Assembly: GCA_028278125.1 (NCBI GenBank) | Contig: JANQEY010000228.1 | Coordinates: 1 to 61,615 of the forward strand | DNA from: a bacterium | GTDB lineage: Bacteria; Electryoneota; Electryoneia; Electryoneales; Electryoneaceae | Reading direction: 5' to 3' | Length of the DNA: 61,615 nucleotides | In this document: one piece after another, positions 9,458-20,384 of the stretch | Numbering within the stretch: position 1 is the first letter of the stretch | Layout: the number at the start of each line of letters is the position of its first letter | Notes under the pieces: model-generated | Told to the model about the DNA's origin: nothing | Seen by the model: only the letters and a program-made list of their open reading frames with translations | Database searches by the model: none | Position numbers and translations under genes: made by a program

Positions 9458-12400
9458 TTAATAATTACTCCGGATTCTACTTATCTCAGCTTCAGCTTCT
9501 TCATTTCCTCTCGATGCAGCCAACAGATACCATTTTACGGCTTCATCAATATCTTTCTTTACTCCCAAACCTTCATGATACATCCAACCTACAAGGTACA
9601 TACCCCATGGATCTTCAACTTCAGCGGCTTCATTAAACCATCGCATCGCTTCCTGGTAATCTTGGTCAACACCTCTACCATCTCTGTACATTTCACCAAG
9701 ACTCGTCATGCCAAAAGTATCACCAGCCTCCGCACCCCTAGCAAACCAGAAAACAGCCAGGGAATCATTTTGATCAACACCAAAACCGTCCTCATACATA
9801 GCCCCCAGGCAGCTCATCGAATTCCCATCACCACTATCAATCCCACGTTTGAACCATTTCACCGCTTCATGGAAATCCTTACTTACACCACTTCCCTCTC
9901 TGTACATAATACCGAGATTCTTCATACCATACGGTTCACCAGCTTCAGCACCCTTGCGATACCAATAGACAGCTAACTTATCATCTTCTTCAACTCCATA
10001 GCCCATGCTATATAAAAAACCCAGGTTTACCATAGATGCCGCATGGTTGTTATTAGCCCCACGTTGAAACCAGTAAAAGGCTTCATGGTAATCTCTACTG
10101 ACACCTAAACCATCTTTATACATTAAACCCAAATTAGTCATCCCATTTTCATTTCCGGCTTCAGCTGCCTCTCGATACCAGTAAGCAGCTAAAGAATAAT
10201 CCTGCACAACTCCATACCCCATTTGATACATAAATCCCATGAGGTTCATTGATGAACCATTATTTGCATCAGTCCCACGTTTGAACCAATCTAAAGCTTC
10301 CTGGTAATCCTGCTCGACACCAAGCCCATCTTTATACATAATACCTAGGCTGTTCATACTATACAGCTCCCCAGCTTCAGCTCCTTTCCGATACCAGTTG
10401 GCAGCGAGTGAATAATCCTGTTCAACACCATAGCCCATCTGATACAAATATCCCAGATTGTTCATTGACGACCCATCATTTGCATCAGCCCCACGTTGAA
10501 ACCAATAGAATGCTTCAAAGTAATCCTGCTCAACGCCAAGTCCATCTCTATACATAAAACCAAGATTGTTCATGCCAAACGGATCCCCAGCTTCAGCTCC
10601 CTCTCGATACCAATAGGCAGCTAACTGATAATCCTGCTCAACGTCGTAACCTTGTTCATACATATATCCCAGGTTAGACATTGCTTCATTATGTTTAGCT
10701 TCTGCTCCACGTTTGAACCAATAAAATGCCTCCTGATAATCCTGCTCGATACCAAGGCCATCTCTATACATTAAACCAAGACTGTTCATACCATAAGGAT
10801 CACCTGCTTCAGCTCCCTTTCTATACCAGTGTGTAGCTAACAGATAATCCTTCTTAACACCATAACCTTTATCATACATATATCCCAGATTAGACATTGA
10901 TCCACCGTTACCAACTTCAGCACCAAGCTTGAACCAGTACAATGCCTCCTGGAAATCATGCTCGACGCCAATTCCATCTCTATACATGATACCAAGGTTG
11001 TTCATACCGTAAGAATCCCCCGCTTCAGCACCTTTTCGATACCAGTCGGCAGCTATGGAATAATCTTGCTTTACACCAAAACCTTGTTGATACATAAAGC
11101 CAATGTTTGACATTGAATCACCATGTTTAGCTTCTGCTCCACGTTGAAACCAATAAACTGCCAGCTGGTAATCCTGTTCAACACCAAGTCCATCTCTATA
11201 TATTATTCCGAGATTGTTCATACTATTTGGATCCCCAGCTTCAGCTCCAATCGAATACCAGTGGACAGCTAACGAGTAATCCTGTTTTACACCATAGCCC
11301 ATCTGATATAAATATCCCAGGTTGTCCATTGACGAACCAATATTGTTATCAGCCCCGCGCTGAAACCAGTAAAATGCTTCCACGTAGTCCTGCTCAATAC
11401 CAATTCCATCTCTATACATAACACCGAGATTGTTCATACCAAATCCATCTCCAGCCTCTGCACTTTTTCTGAACCAGTAAACCGCATAAGAATTATTCTG
11501 ATCAACACCTTGTCCCATACTATACATATATCCTAAATTAGACATAGCTGCGCCGACGCCGGAGTCAATTGCCTGGTGGTACAATTCAATTGCCTTATTA
11601 AAATCTTGCTCTACACCATAACCTTCTTGATACATATAACCTAACGCGTTTACAGATAACGGATCACCTTTTTGCATCCCTTTGCGATACCAGCGTAACG
11701 CTTTATTGTAGTTTTTCTCTACACATCTTCCATCCAAATACCATTTCCCTACATTCCACATTGAGACCAAGTCGCCATCTTTTCCACCTCTTTTGTACCA
11801 TTCGAACGCTTCACATTCATCTTTGATAACACCCAATCCTTCTGAATACATGTATCCCAGGTAACCTGCAGCCTCACTAATACCGGATTTTTCCGCTTCA
11901 AGAAGAAAAGGAAGAGCACTCTGATAGTCGGCCACTAAATAGTATTGCTGACCTTGTAAAAACAGATCCTCTCCCTTTTTAGGAGGAACTTCAGGCTGCT
12001 TTACAACTGATTCCGCTTGTGTACCGAACATTTGCAGTTCATATATTCGTGCAAAATTTTCCAGGGCAGGTATGGCATAATCTAAATAAGAATCAGTGAG
12101 AAGAAGCTGATGAGAGTTTTCTACGTGTGATATTAATTTATCACGATTTTTAATATATTGTCTCACTAGCAGCTCACGTTGATCGGAGTCAAGCGTTTTA
12201 CCGGTCAATTTTGCATAAAGGCTTTCCTCATTTAAGCTCAAATCTCGCAATTCCTTTTCAGATTCCTCGGCAATCGCATGCGCCTCATCTGCCCGCTCCA
12301 AAAGGTTTTTCGCATTCTGATCATATTCTTCTATCATTTGACCATATGCAGATTCTAATTGAAAGTTTCTGTATTCTTCGAAAGTCACCTCTAGTTTGCT

Positions 12401-13423
12401 GAATTGTCCCGATAATTCATTGAATTGAAGATCAGCAAAACTTTTAGCATTTATGGTCCTGGATATCAATTGGTTTGAGGAAGCTATATACGCCTTCAAA
12501 TCCTCATCCTGTTGTTCATCGAGGCTACTCTCATTTACCAGAACATTATAGAGATTATTTCTCCTGCTTTCTTCGTCGCTGAATATATCGCTCAACTCAC
12601 TCAAACAATTTTTCCAGTCATGGTTCGCCTCATTTGCCGCTTCCAGTACTCTACGAAATTCTTCATATGTAAATTTTTGGGCGACGTTGTAACTGTACCA
12701 ACCTCGAAGTTGATTCCAGTCTTTTTCATAAATCATAGTAAATTCAGGCCATTTCTTAATTTCTGCTGGCCTCTTACCATATGGTTGAAGTAAATCATAA
12801 TAGTTTATTGGTATTGCCCAGGTAATAGCCCCACCCTCAGTATAACTTCCTGAAAGAACACCCCAGACCTGACCGTTTATCAGAACCGGACCGCCACTCA
12901 TTCCGTTATACGTTGTTAAATCCAAAATCAGAAGTTCAATATTCTCTTGAAATAGTTGATCGCCAAATTCATCTCTTATTGAACCAGCTTTCATGTAGTC
13001 TGACTGAATACATCGACCGTTAAACCTGGAAGTTGGAAGCCCGCGGGGCCACGCCAGGACAGAAACTTCCTGTCCAGCATCCCATGACAAGTTTTCATCA
13101 GCAAACTGCAGGCAGGGCACAGGTAAAGAAATGTCCCCTTCAACCTTCAATATCACTAAATCATGTAAAGGTGAAATAGATTCACAAGTAATCTTTGATG
13201 TAAACGTTCCCTGGAATAGTATTTTAATCTCAACAGCGTCCTTCACAACATGGTACGCAGTCAAAATTTTTCCGTCTTGAGAGATAAAGAACCCTGTTCC
13301 CTGCGATGACTTCTCACCACCTCTTTGAATACCATAAACTGGAACTATGGCTTCTTCAGCTTTATCAGCAAAACTCGATATCGTCAGAAGAAGAGGCAGA
13401 ATAATGGCGGCCGCTAACTTCAT
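9458..13423 (-). CDS. Secreted trypsin-like serine protease fused to 22 Sel1 repeats
   Basis: 1321 residues. Signal peptide at 1-19. Residues about 25-215 form a chymotrypsin-fold protease of the HtrA/trypsin_2 type: catalytic His in TAYHVV, Asp in LHDLVIL, Ser in NGMSGGPV. Residues about 230-470 are helical and Glu/Leu rich, probably coiled coil. From about 515 to 1310 there are 22 Sel1-like repeats of 36 residues (consensus NLGxMYxxGxGVxQDYxxAxxWxRxGAEAGD). Sel1 arrays form solenoids that bind other proteins, so this is probably a periplasmic scaffolded protease. The start follows the upstream membrane-protein stop by 12 bp, indicating one transcript. It lacks a T9SS sorting domain. Confidence 0.93.
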   Translation of the reverse strand: MKLAAAIILPLLLTISSFADKAEEAIVPVYGIQRGGEKSSQGTGFFISQDGKILTAYHVVKDAVEIKILFQGTFTSKITCESISPLHDLVILKVEGDISLPVPCLQFADENLSWDAGQEVSVLAWPRGLPTSRFNGRCIQSDYMKAGSIRDEFGDQLFQENIELLILDLTTYNGMSGGPVLINGQVWGVLSGSYTEGGAITWAIPINYYDLLQPYGKRPAEIKKWPEFTMIYEKDWNQLRGWYSYNVAQKFTYEEFRRVLEAANEANHDWKNCLSELSDIFSDEESRRNNLYNVLVNESSLDEQQDEDLKAYIASSNQLISRTINAKSFADLQFNELSGQFSKLEVTFEEYRNFQLESAYGQMIEEYDQNAKNLLERADEAHAIAEESEKELRDLSLNEESLYAKLTGKTLDSDQRELLVRQYIKNRDKLISHVENSHQLLLTDSYLDYAIPALENFARIYELQMFGTQAESVVKQPEVPPKKGEDLFLQGQQYYLVADYQSALPFLLEAEKSGISEAAGYLGYMYSEGLGVIKDECEAFEWYKRGGKDGDLVSMWNVGKWYLDGRCVEKNYNKALRWYRKGMQKGDPLSVNALGYMYQEGYGVEQDFNKAIELYHQAIDSGVGAAMSNLGYMYSMGQGVDQNNSYAVYWFRKSAEAGDGFGMNNLGVMYRDGIGIEQDYVEAFYWFQRGADNNIGSSMDNLGYLYQMGYGVKQDYSLAVHWYSIGAEAGDPNSMNNLGIIYRDGLGVEQDYQLAVYWFQRGAEAKHGDSMSNIGFMYQQGFGVKQDYSIAADWYRKGAEAGDSYGMNNLGIMYRDGIGVEHDFQEALYWFKLGAEVGNGGSMSNLGYMYDKGYGVKKDYLLATHWYRKGAEAGDPYGMNSLGLMYRDGLGIEQDYQEAFYWFKRGAEAKHNEAMSNLGYMYEQGYDVEQDYQLAAYWYREGAEAGDPFGMNNLGFMYRDGLGVEQDYFEAFYWFQRGADANDGSSMNNLGYLYQMGYGVEQDYSLAANWYRKGAEAGELYSMNSLGIMYKDGLGVEQDYQEALDWFKRGTDANNGSSMNLMGFMYQMGYGVVQDYSLAAYWYREAAEAGNENGMTNLGLMYKDGLGVSRDYHEAFYWFQRGANNNHAASMVNLGFLYSMGYGVEEDDKLAVYWYRKGAEAGEPYGMKNLGIMYREGSGVSKDFHEAVKWFKRGIDSGDGNSMSCLGAMYEDGFGVDQNDSLAVFWFARGAEAGDTFGMTSLGEMYRDGRGVDQDYQEAMRWFNEAAEVEDPWGMYLVGWMYHEGLGVKKDIDEAVKWYLLAASRGNEEAEAEISRIRSNY
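9497..11873 (-). repeat. Tandem Sel1 repeat array (22 units; 216-bp superunit)
   Basis: 22 coding repeats of 108 bp. From about repeat 4 to repeat 21 the units alternate between two types: one of the form MYRDGxGVEQDYxEAFYWFxRG and one of the form YxMGYGVxQDYSLAxxWYRKGAEAGD. The true tandem unit is therefore 216 bp / 72 residues. The pattern suggests expansion by unequal exchange of a two-repeat block. Confidence 0.88.
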
Positions 13424-13435
13424 TTTTCAATCCCC

Positions 13436-13870
13436 CTATTTTTCATCCGATTGAGATTTCTTTACTGTTTTATAAATAGCTTCATACGCTTGTTCAACCG
13501 ACAACTGACCACCTTTATAAGCTTGGTCTATTATATTAACCTCCGATATTAGCTTTGAACGTAAAAGTTTTCTCGCTTCGACGGATGAAATCTCAGGAGA
13601 CGATCGGTAATCTTCAGGGGTTAGTAATTGTCGCTCTGTGATATATACACCGGCAAAAATTCCTATGAGGCAGCTGATCGACAAAACTACGATTGCCTGG
13701 CTGGCAAGTTTTCTGCCCTTATTATCTAGCTTATGTACGAAAGCGATAGCAGAGCCGCCACCAAAAGTGAATAATAATGCCATAAGTGTACTGGTAACAC
13801 TTTCTGCTGTCATACCTGTGAGGATACCGATTAATAATCCCAGGAAAAGAAAAGCCAGAATAGTCCACAT
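13436..13870 (-). CDS. Small membrane protein, unrecognised
   Basis: 144 residues. Three hydrophobic segments lie at about 3-18, 27-45 and 59-79 (WTILAFLFLGLLIGILTGM, LMALLFTFGGGSAIAFV, QAIVVLSISCLIGIFAGVY). A soluble C-terminal region of about 60 residues follows, with SVEARKLLRSKLISEV and a short helix rich in Ala/Tyr/Lys. The start is preceded by GGGAGGAGAAT, a strong ribosome site. It lies 12 bp upstream of the Sel1 protease, so the two are probably cotranscribed and may work together. I do not recognise the family. Confidence 0.7.
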   Translation of the reverse strand: MWTILAFLFLGLLIGILTGMTAESVTSTLMALLFTFGGGSAIAFVHKLDNKGRKLASQAIVVLSISCLIGIFAGVYITERQLLTPEDYRSSPEISSVEARKLLRSKLISEVNIIDQAYKGGQLSVEQAYEAIYKTVKKSQSDEK

Positions 13871-14553
<683 letters not shown>

Positions 14554-15118
14554 AAGGTTGTACCAAGTACTTTTGGTAACGGCACTAAAGGTATAAAGTC
14601 AACTGAAAAAACGCAAACCCATTATTTTGTCTCGGAGTAAACCTGATCGGATGTCCACTCATTGAAATCTGCTTTACCTGGGGGCGAATTTTACTTATAT
14701 CTCAAAAGTGTTGACGAAATTGAGAAAACTATTGAGCTCAGGTAAAGAAACATGAATTAGTTTATGGATGATGAAGTATTAAAATTCTATATTCAGCATT
14801 TTTATTATTACCTGAAAACGTATTAATCTCCAGTATAGTTATTCCAGTTTCTCTCAATTGCGAAAAAACTGTTTATTGCGTAATTGACTCTTGTTTTTAT
14901 GAATAGAATACAAGATATTGTGGTATTAAACGATCTTCGCAGAAAAATAGCATTCAGATTTTAATTAATTCTTTGTTTATAATAAAATAATTCGTGATTT
15001 TTTAGTATTTAATTTACTATAAGAAATTTTGCATATCTTAGAAATCCAGAGTAATTAGAACTTAATTCTATCGCTTTAACGATCTGTGGCTAAGAAATAA
15101 ACGTTCAAGGAGGATTTC
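14554..15118. other. Intergenic region, no gene seen
   Basis: Very AT-rich 565-base stretch between divergently placed tRNA-Ser and the 157-residue gene. I see no gene or stable hairpin. The end carries AAGGAGG, the ribosome site of the next gene. Confidence 0.4.
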
Positions 15119-15592
15119 ATGCGTGAACATTACTATCATTTCGTTGGAACAGACACTCTACGAGAGATAGAAGGCGTCACAGATCAGTTTGGATGCAACG
15201 AACAAAGTCCACAACAGATGTTTACCAAGTTGGAAGAAATCCTACCTGTTGAAAAAACAAATCCCTCAACATGGAAAGCACGCGTGGAAGGTTTCTACCA
15301 CGTTTCCGACAATTTTTTTAACAATGTTTTAACAATCGGACAGGCACGATACGGTGAAGATTGGAATCGCTCCAAGGTAATCCAGGAAGCAAAATTATTC
15401 CCATTCAGCCATTATCACTGGCTGACTGGTTCCAGGGAACCTATTGCCAACATGTTGACCAGGGATGATTATTTAAATGATCCCTGCACTGCCCTGATAA
15501 AGTTAGAAGATGATATTCTTTCGCTTGGCGGATTGCTGAAAAAAGTTGATCGACGCGCTAAACCAAGAGCGGAGGAAGTTGAAGCTGACTAG
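15119..15592 (+). CDS. Unrecognised cytoplasmic protein, 157 aa
   Basis: A well-supported gene: AAGGAGG lies 7 nt upstream of the ATG and a terminator follows the stop. The product has no signal peptide or membrane helix. It has a mixed alpha/beta look, with aromatic clusters (HYYHFVG, FPFSHYHWLTG) and a charged tail ending AEEVEAD. Isolated, with long AT-rich regions on both sides. I cannot assign a function. Confidence 0.75.
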   Translation: MREHYYHFVGTDTLREIEGVTDQFGCNEQSPQQMFTKLEEILPVEKTNPSTWKARVEGFYHVSDNFFNNVLTIGQARYGEDWNRSKVIQEAKLFPFSHYHWLTGSREPIANMLTRDDYLNDPCTALIKLEDDILSLGGLLKKVDRRAKPRAEEVEAD

Positions 15593-15619
15593 ACCGTTAC
15601 TTATCGATTTTAAAATATA

Positions 15620-15648
15620 ACCGCTGCTGAAGATGCAGCGGTTTTTTG
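15620..15648 (+). terminator. Rho-independent terminator of the 157-aa gene
   Basis: Arms ACCGCTGC (15620-15627) and GCAGCGGT (15635-15642) with a 7-nt loop, followed by TTTTTT. It is 27 nt past the stop codon. Confidence 0.88.
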
Positions 15649-16018
15649 TTGGCAATAGATAACATGAACTAAAGATGATATTGGATTTTTATCACATAGA
15701 CATTGATAAATAGTGCTCTCCTTTGCATTGCCAGTTTTGGGATTTTTTGATATTCTCCTCAATCCAGTTGCATTACGAGTAGAATGAGAAGTATCCTTTA
15801 TTGGTGCAAAATTTCCAGCCGGATGACAACAACTGACGCATCATAAATATATATATTACATTATCATAAGCTTTAGGCGACAAAAATAATAAATTCACAA
15901 ACCGGATTTCATATTAAGAATCTTCAGCAGAAACCCTGACGTTCAATTTGATCAACCTTAAAACTACATATAATATAAATATTCTATTTTTAAGAAGATC
16001 ACGCTGGGAGGAGGAGCT
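15649..16018. other. Intergenic region upstream of the T9SS island
   Basis: AT-rich region with no gene that I can support. It ends in GGGAGGAGG, the ribosome site of the C25 protease gene. The promoter for that gene is presumably here. Confidence 0.4.
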
Positions 16019-19000
16019 ATGTCGAAGTTTATCAAATGTATAACCTTGATTTTACTCTGTGCTGGTGTTGTCTCTGCCGGTGTATTCGAAAGAGAATACC
16101 TGTTTCAACCTGTGCAAGTTGAGAATGACGGCACCTACGACATCTTGTCTATCGAAAATTTGAGAAGTTATGGAAAACCCGGTGCCCCATTACTTCCCTA
16201 CAAAGCAGTCACAATTCTCTTACCTGCAGGTGAAGAGATTGTAAATGTGCAAGTAATAGACACCCAATGGGAAGTTTTAGGAGTCAAAACTTTCCCTCGA
16301 CCGGGTAGTCCTGTTGCTCCGTTAAGCAGCCGTGAACAGGCAGAACTGACGGCTAATCCTGAATATTATAATTCAGAATCATTCTATCCTTCTGATATTA
16401 TCAGCAGTATTCAGAACGGTTTTCTCAGGGGATATGGGCTGGGTAACTTCCTTCTCCATCCCGTTCGCTGGAACCCACAGACCGGTGATACAGAACAACT
16501 ATCATCCATCAAGCTTGAGATTACCACAGAATCAACATACCGGGCAGTCGAGGCGCTGGATAATTTGAAGACAAACTACAGCACTGTAAAAAGTATAAAC
16601 TCGATAACTGATGATGTTGAGAACCTGCGAACATATTCAAATGCCCTCGATGAACTGGATGAAATACCTGGCGGATTCCTGATTATCTGCGACGAAGCTC
16701 AGTCTGATGTCTGGGCTGAATACGTTCAGTTTAAAAATTCACGGGGAATGGTCACTACTCTTCTCACTACCCAGGATATTTATGCTGAATACGCCGGTGT
16801 CGATAATGCAGAAAAAGTACGTAACGCGATTATCGACTATTACCAGAACCATGATGTAGAAGCTGTTCTTCTTGCTGGTGATGTATCCGATGTTCCTTAC
16901 CGTGGATTCTACATCTATGATAACGGGTATACCGACTACAACATGCCATCAGACCTTTACTTTGCCGGACTCGATGGTACATGGAACGATGATGGTGACG
17001 ATCGTTGGGGTGAAGTTGGAGAAGATGACCTGTATCAGGAGATCATCATCGGTCGCGCTCCAACAACCAACGATGCAATGGTTGAGACCTGGATCAGCAA
17101 GCAGATCATGTTCCAGACGGAACCGGTTGTGGATGAAATCACCCAGGCTATAATGGTAGGAGAAGACCTCGGTTGGGTAGCATGGGGTGGTGAGTATAAA
17201 GATGAAGTTCGGCTAGGATCAACTAATCACGGCTATACTACTGAAGGATTTTCTGATGATTGGACAGTTGGAACACTTTATGATATGGACGCTATCTGGA
17301 CTGTTCCCCAACTGTTCGCAGATTTGAACGCGGGTGTTACTTATGTTAATCACCTTGGGCATGCAAACGTTACCTACGCCCTGAAGGCAACAAATCCAGA
17401 TATCAATGAAACTGACCTGACCAATGACGGTATCAACCACAATTTCTACCTCGGATACAGCCAGGGATGTTACTGCGGAGCGTTTGAACAGAACAGTATT
17501 TGTGAACTTTGGACAACCATTGAAACAGGTGCCTTCGCATTTATCGCCAACAGCCGCTATGGTTGGGGCAACCTCTATGATACCGATGGGCCGTCACAGC
17601 ATTACGACCGGGAGTTTTTCGACGCCATTTTCGGCGAAGAAATATATATGACCGGCGACGCCAATCGTGATTCAAAACATGATAATATTCCGATCATCAA
17701 TGAAGCCTGTATGCGCTGGTGTTTTTACGAAATCACCCTTTTCGGTGATCCCACAATTGATCTGTATTCAGGTCCTGTAGAAACAATGACAGTTAACGCC
17801 CCACCGGCGTTTGTCATTGGCGAAGCAGATCTGAACATAACGGTTCAGGGTCTCGAAGGCGCGATCGTGGCAGTCAGCCAGGATAACGTGCTGTTGTCAG
17901 TTGCGGAAACTGACGCGAACGGTTTGGCATCTGTTCCGATGGAAATTCCTGAGCTCGGCTCCCTTCAAATCGTAATTACAGCCCATAACTACCTGCCGTT
18001 CGAGAGTGAAATCCTGGTTATCAATCCTGATGGCATGTACCCGATTGTTAACAGCTGGATGGTTGATGATGCTGCCGGAAACGGTGATGGAATTGCTGAT
18101 TACGGCGAAGATTTTGGCCTGCAGCTCGTTATCGAAAATGTAGGAACTGAAGTGGTTGACGTTCTCGATGTAACAGCAACATCAGCTTCTGAATGGTTAA
18201 ATATCGATGCTGACCCGGTAACAGTGGAAAACATACTTCCGGGTGAAACGGCGACAATTTCTATCCCGTCAGATGTAAGTGTTATGGTTCCTGACGGTAA
18301 CAGTGCCGCAATTTCGGTGACTATGACAGGACTCGAGGATACCTGGCAGCAGGACTTCGGATTGACACTTCACGCTCCTGATCCCGGCATTGATTTCCTG
18401 ACTGTAAATGATGAGGTCGGTGGAAACGGAAACCACCGTTTTGATTCAGGAGAAACCGGGACAATCAGTATTCGTCTGAATAATGACGGATCATCCGCCA
18501 TGGACGGAGCAACATTTAACGTCCATATCGATGATCCTAACCTGCAGAGTGTTACCAGTGCTTTGGGACTTGTCAACCTCGCCGCGAATGATATGAATGA
18601 CTATGCTGACGCGATTGAACTCGAAGTTTCAGGTCTTGCACCCGGAATGGAACGTGCCTGGATACTTTGCGAACTGACACTGCCAAATGGTTATTCATGG
18701 TCAGCCTATGTTTATGTAGATATCGGTGGCGTTTATGACGATCTCGAAGGCATTGACCAGGGATGGTCACATTACGCCAATCCAGACTGGGACGAACAAT
18801 GGCATGTCAGTACTGATCGCAACTGGACACCTGGCGGAACACAAGCGTGGAAGATGGGTGACGATGCCGGTGGCCTGTACATCAACTTCCTCGACGCCTG
18901 CCTTGAGCTGCCGGTTATCGATCGAGATGGTTCTGTCAAGTTAAGCTTCTGGCACTGGATGGATGCTGAGACTTCCAACTACTGGCAGGGTGAATGTTAC

Positions 19001-20227
19001 GACGGTGGTATTGTTGAAAAATCCACCGACGGTGTTACCTGGGAAGTAATAACCATGCCCGGGTATAACTATCTCACCCGTGGTGATACAGGGCCGTTAC
19101 CCCTGGGCATCATGGTTTACAGCGGCCAGATCGACTGGACACAGGAAGAGGTAATAATTGAAGGAACCGGTGATCTATATCTCCGTTTCCGTTTCGGAAC
19201 TGACCAGGGAATTGTCAACGAAGGTTGGTACCTGGATAATATTTCAGTTTCACTGCCAAGTGACCTGACACCACCGTCAGGACTTGAAGCAGAACTGGTC
19301 GGGGACGTAGCCAGCCTCAATTGGAACACCCCGGGTGGACAGGCTATGGATCTCGAACTTCTCGGATTTACTGTCCTTCGAGATGGTAACCCGTTGACCG
19401 GCGTTATCCAGCAAACAAGCTTCGAAGATGACCTTTCAGGTCTTCCGCAGGGAACATACATGTACTCGGTAATTGCAGTTTACAGCGGCGGTGAATCGGA
19501 TGCAGCGGGGCCTGTCCTGGTTAATTATGGTGAATCGACAATCTCCCTTATGGCCATTCCTGTTATATCCCCGATAGAAATCGGCGCCGGTGGTGGAAAC
19601 TTTATGTGGTCGGCTTCAATGACCGAACTATCCGGATCACCTCAAATTGTTGACTGCTGGACGGAACTGGTACTTCCAAACGGTACTCCATATGGACCTT
19701 TGCTTTTAATTGAAAACGTCAACCTTGCGGCTTCCCAGACAATTATCTCCGGTGCTTTGACTCAATATGTCCCCGGATTCGCACCAGCAGGGCTTTATTC
19801 TTACGTAGCTAACGTTGGTGATTATCCCGGCACAATTATCGCCCAGGATGATTTTGATTTCACCAAACTCGCAGGTGCAGGACCTTTGGCGCATAATAAT
19901 GGATGGGCGGTCGTCGGCTGGGATGCCGGTGAAACAACCGGTAAACTTGCAATGTTGCCGACCGAGTATTCCGTGGAACATGCTTATCCAAATCCATTCA
20001 ACCCGCAAACGACCGTTTCCGTTGCGTTGCCGGATGTCTCTGAGCTGCGTATAAGTGTATTCAACCTCCTTGGACAGGAAGTGGTTGTGCTTGGAAATGG
20101 ACTTTTTGAAGCTGGTTACCATTCATTCACGTTCGACGGCCAGGGAATGGCCAGCGGGATATATTTCATCCAGGCAGATATTCCCGGCAAGCTGCATCAA
20201 GTTCAGAAAGTGATGCTGATGAAATAA
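16019..20227 (+). CDS. Gingipain-like C25 cysteine protease with T9SS sorting domain
   Basis: 1402 residues. Signal peptide at 1-20. A propeptide-like region (to about 215) contains GAPLLPYKAVTILLPAGEE, typical of C25 propeptides. The caspase-like catalytic domain spans about 220-590; His448 (NHLGHAN) and Cys484 (SQGCYCGAF) are in the positions of the gingipain dyad. Beta-sandwich domains follow, then a MAM/jelly-roll-like region (about 900-1080, LDNISVS), a fibronectin-III-like domain (about 1085-1175), the shared Ig-like module (about 1180-1300) and a type A T9SS sorting domain (YPNPFNPQTTV to KVMLMK). It would be exported through the T9SS and anchored to or released from the surface. The start has GGGAGGAGG upstream. 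Confidence 0.93.
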   Translation: MSKFIKCITLILLCAGVVSAGVFEREYLFQPVQVENDGTYDILSIENLRSYGKPGAPLLPYKAVTILLPAGEEIVNVQVIDTQWEVLGVKTFPRPGSPVAPLSSREQAELTANPEYYNSESFYPSDIISSIQNGFLRGYGLGNFLLHPVRWNPQTGDTEQLSSIKLEITTESTYRAVEALDNLKTNYSTVKSINSITDDVENLRTYSNALDELDEIPGGFLIICDEAQSDVWAEYVQFKNSRGMVTTLLTTQDIYAEYAGVDNAEKVRNAIIDYYQNHDVEAVLLAGDVSDVPYRGFYIYDNGYTDYNMPSDLYFAGLDGTWNDDGDDRWGEVGEDDLYQEIIIGRAPTTNDAMVETWISKQIMFQTEPVVDEITQAIMVGEDLGWVAWGGEYKDEVRLGSTNHGYTTEGFSDDWTVGTLYDMDAIWTVPQLFADLNAGVTYVNHLGHANVTYALKATNPDINETDLTNDGINHNFYLGYSQGCYCGAFEQNSICELWTTIETGAFAFIANSRYGWGNLYDTDGPSQHYDREFFDAIFGEEIYMTGDANRDSKHDNIPIINEACMRWCFYEITLFGDPTIDLYSGPVETMTVNAPPAFVIGEADLNITVQGLEGAIVAVSQDNVLLSVAETDANGLASVPMEIPELGSLQIVITAHNYLPFESEILVINPDGMYPIVNSWMVDDAAGNGDGIADYGEDFGLQLVIENVGTEVVDVLDVTATSASEWLNIDADPVTVENILPGETATISIPSDVSVMVPDGNSAAISVTMTGLEDTWQQDFGLTLHAPDPGIDFLTVNDEVGGNGNHRFDSGETGTISIRLNNDGSSAMDGATFNVHIDDPNLQSVTSALGLVNLAANDMNDYADAIELEVSGLAPGMERAWILCELTLPNGYSWSAYVYVDIGGVYDDLEGIDQGWSHYANPDWDEQWHVSTDRNWTPGGTQAWKMGDDAGGLYINFLDACLELPVIDRDGSVKLSFWHWMDAETSNYWQGECYDGGIVEKSTDGVTWEVITMPGYNYLTRGDTGPLPLGIMVYSGQIDWTQEEVIIEGTGDLYLRFRFGTDQGIVNEGWYLDNISVSLPSDLTPPSGLEAELVGDVASLNWNTPGGQAMDLELLGFTVLRDGNPLTGVIQQTSFEDDLSGLPQGTYMYSVIAVYSGGESDAAGPVLVNYGESTISLMAIPVISPIEIGAGGGNFMWSASMTELSGSPQIVDCWTELVLPNGTPYGPLLLIENVNLAASQTIISGALTQYVPGFAPAGLYSYVANVGDYPGTIIAQDDFDFTKLAGAGPLAHNNGWAVVGWDAGETTGKLAMLPTEYSVEHAYPNPFNPQTTVSVALPDVSELRISVFNLLGQEVVVLGNGLFEAGYHSFTFDGQGMASGIYFIQADIPGKLHQVQKVMLMK

Positions 20228-20257
20228 ACTCCAGTTTACTGGATACAAATAATCGGT

Positions 20258-20290
20258 TACCCCGGTGGTTTTTCATCGGGGTAAATTTAT
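20258..20290 (+). terminator. Terminator after the C25 gene
   Basis: Arms TACCCCGGTG (20258-20267) and CATCGGGGTA (20274-20283) with a 6-nt loop, followed by AATTTATATATTTT. The arms are identical to the hairpin at 24093-24118 after the FG-GAP gene. Confidence 0.7.
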
Positions 20291-20384
20291 ATATTTTCCA
20301 AATTATTGAGATTCAAGCTTAGCCTGGGGAAATGATCGTAGAGACAATTTATATTTAACATTAGCAAAGATTGGGGAGATTACA

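Noticed and set aside
9454..9976. Plus-strand ORFs opposite the Sel1 array
   Set aside because: They are shadows of the repeat coding strand and lack ribosome sites.
9497..11873. Regular repeats as a CRISPR array
   Set aside because: The period is coding (108/216 bp) in one open frame of Sel1 repeats; there are no unique spacers.
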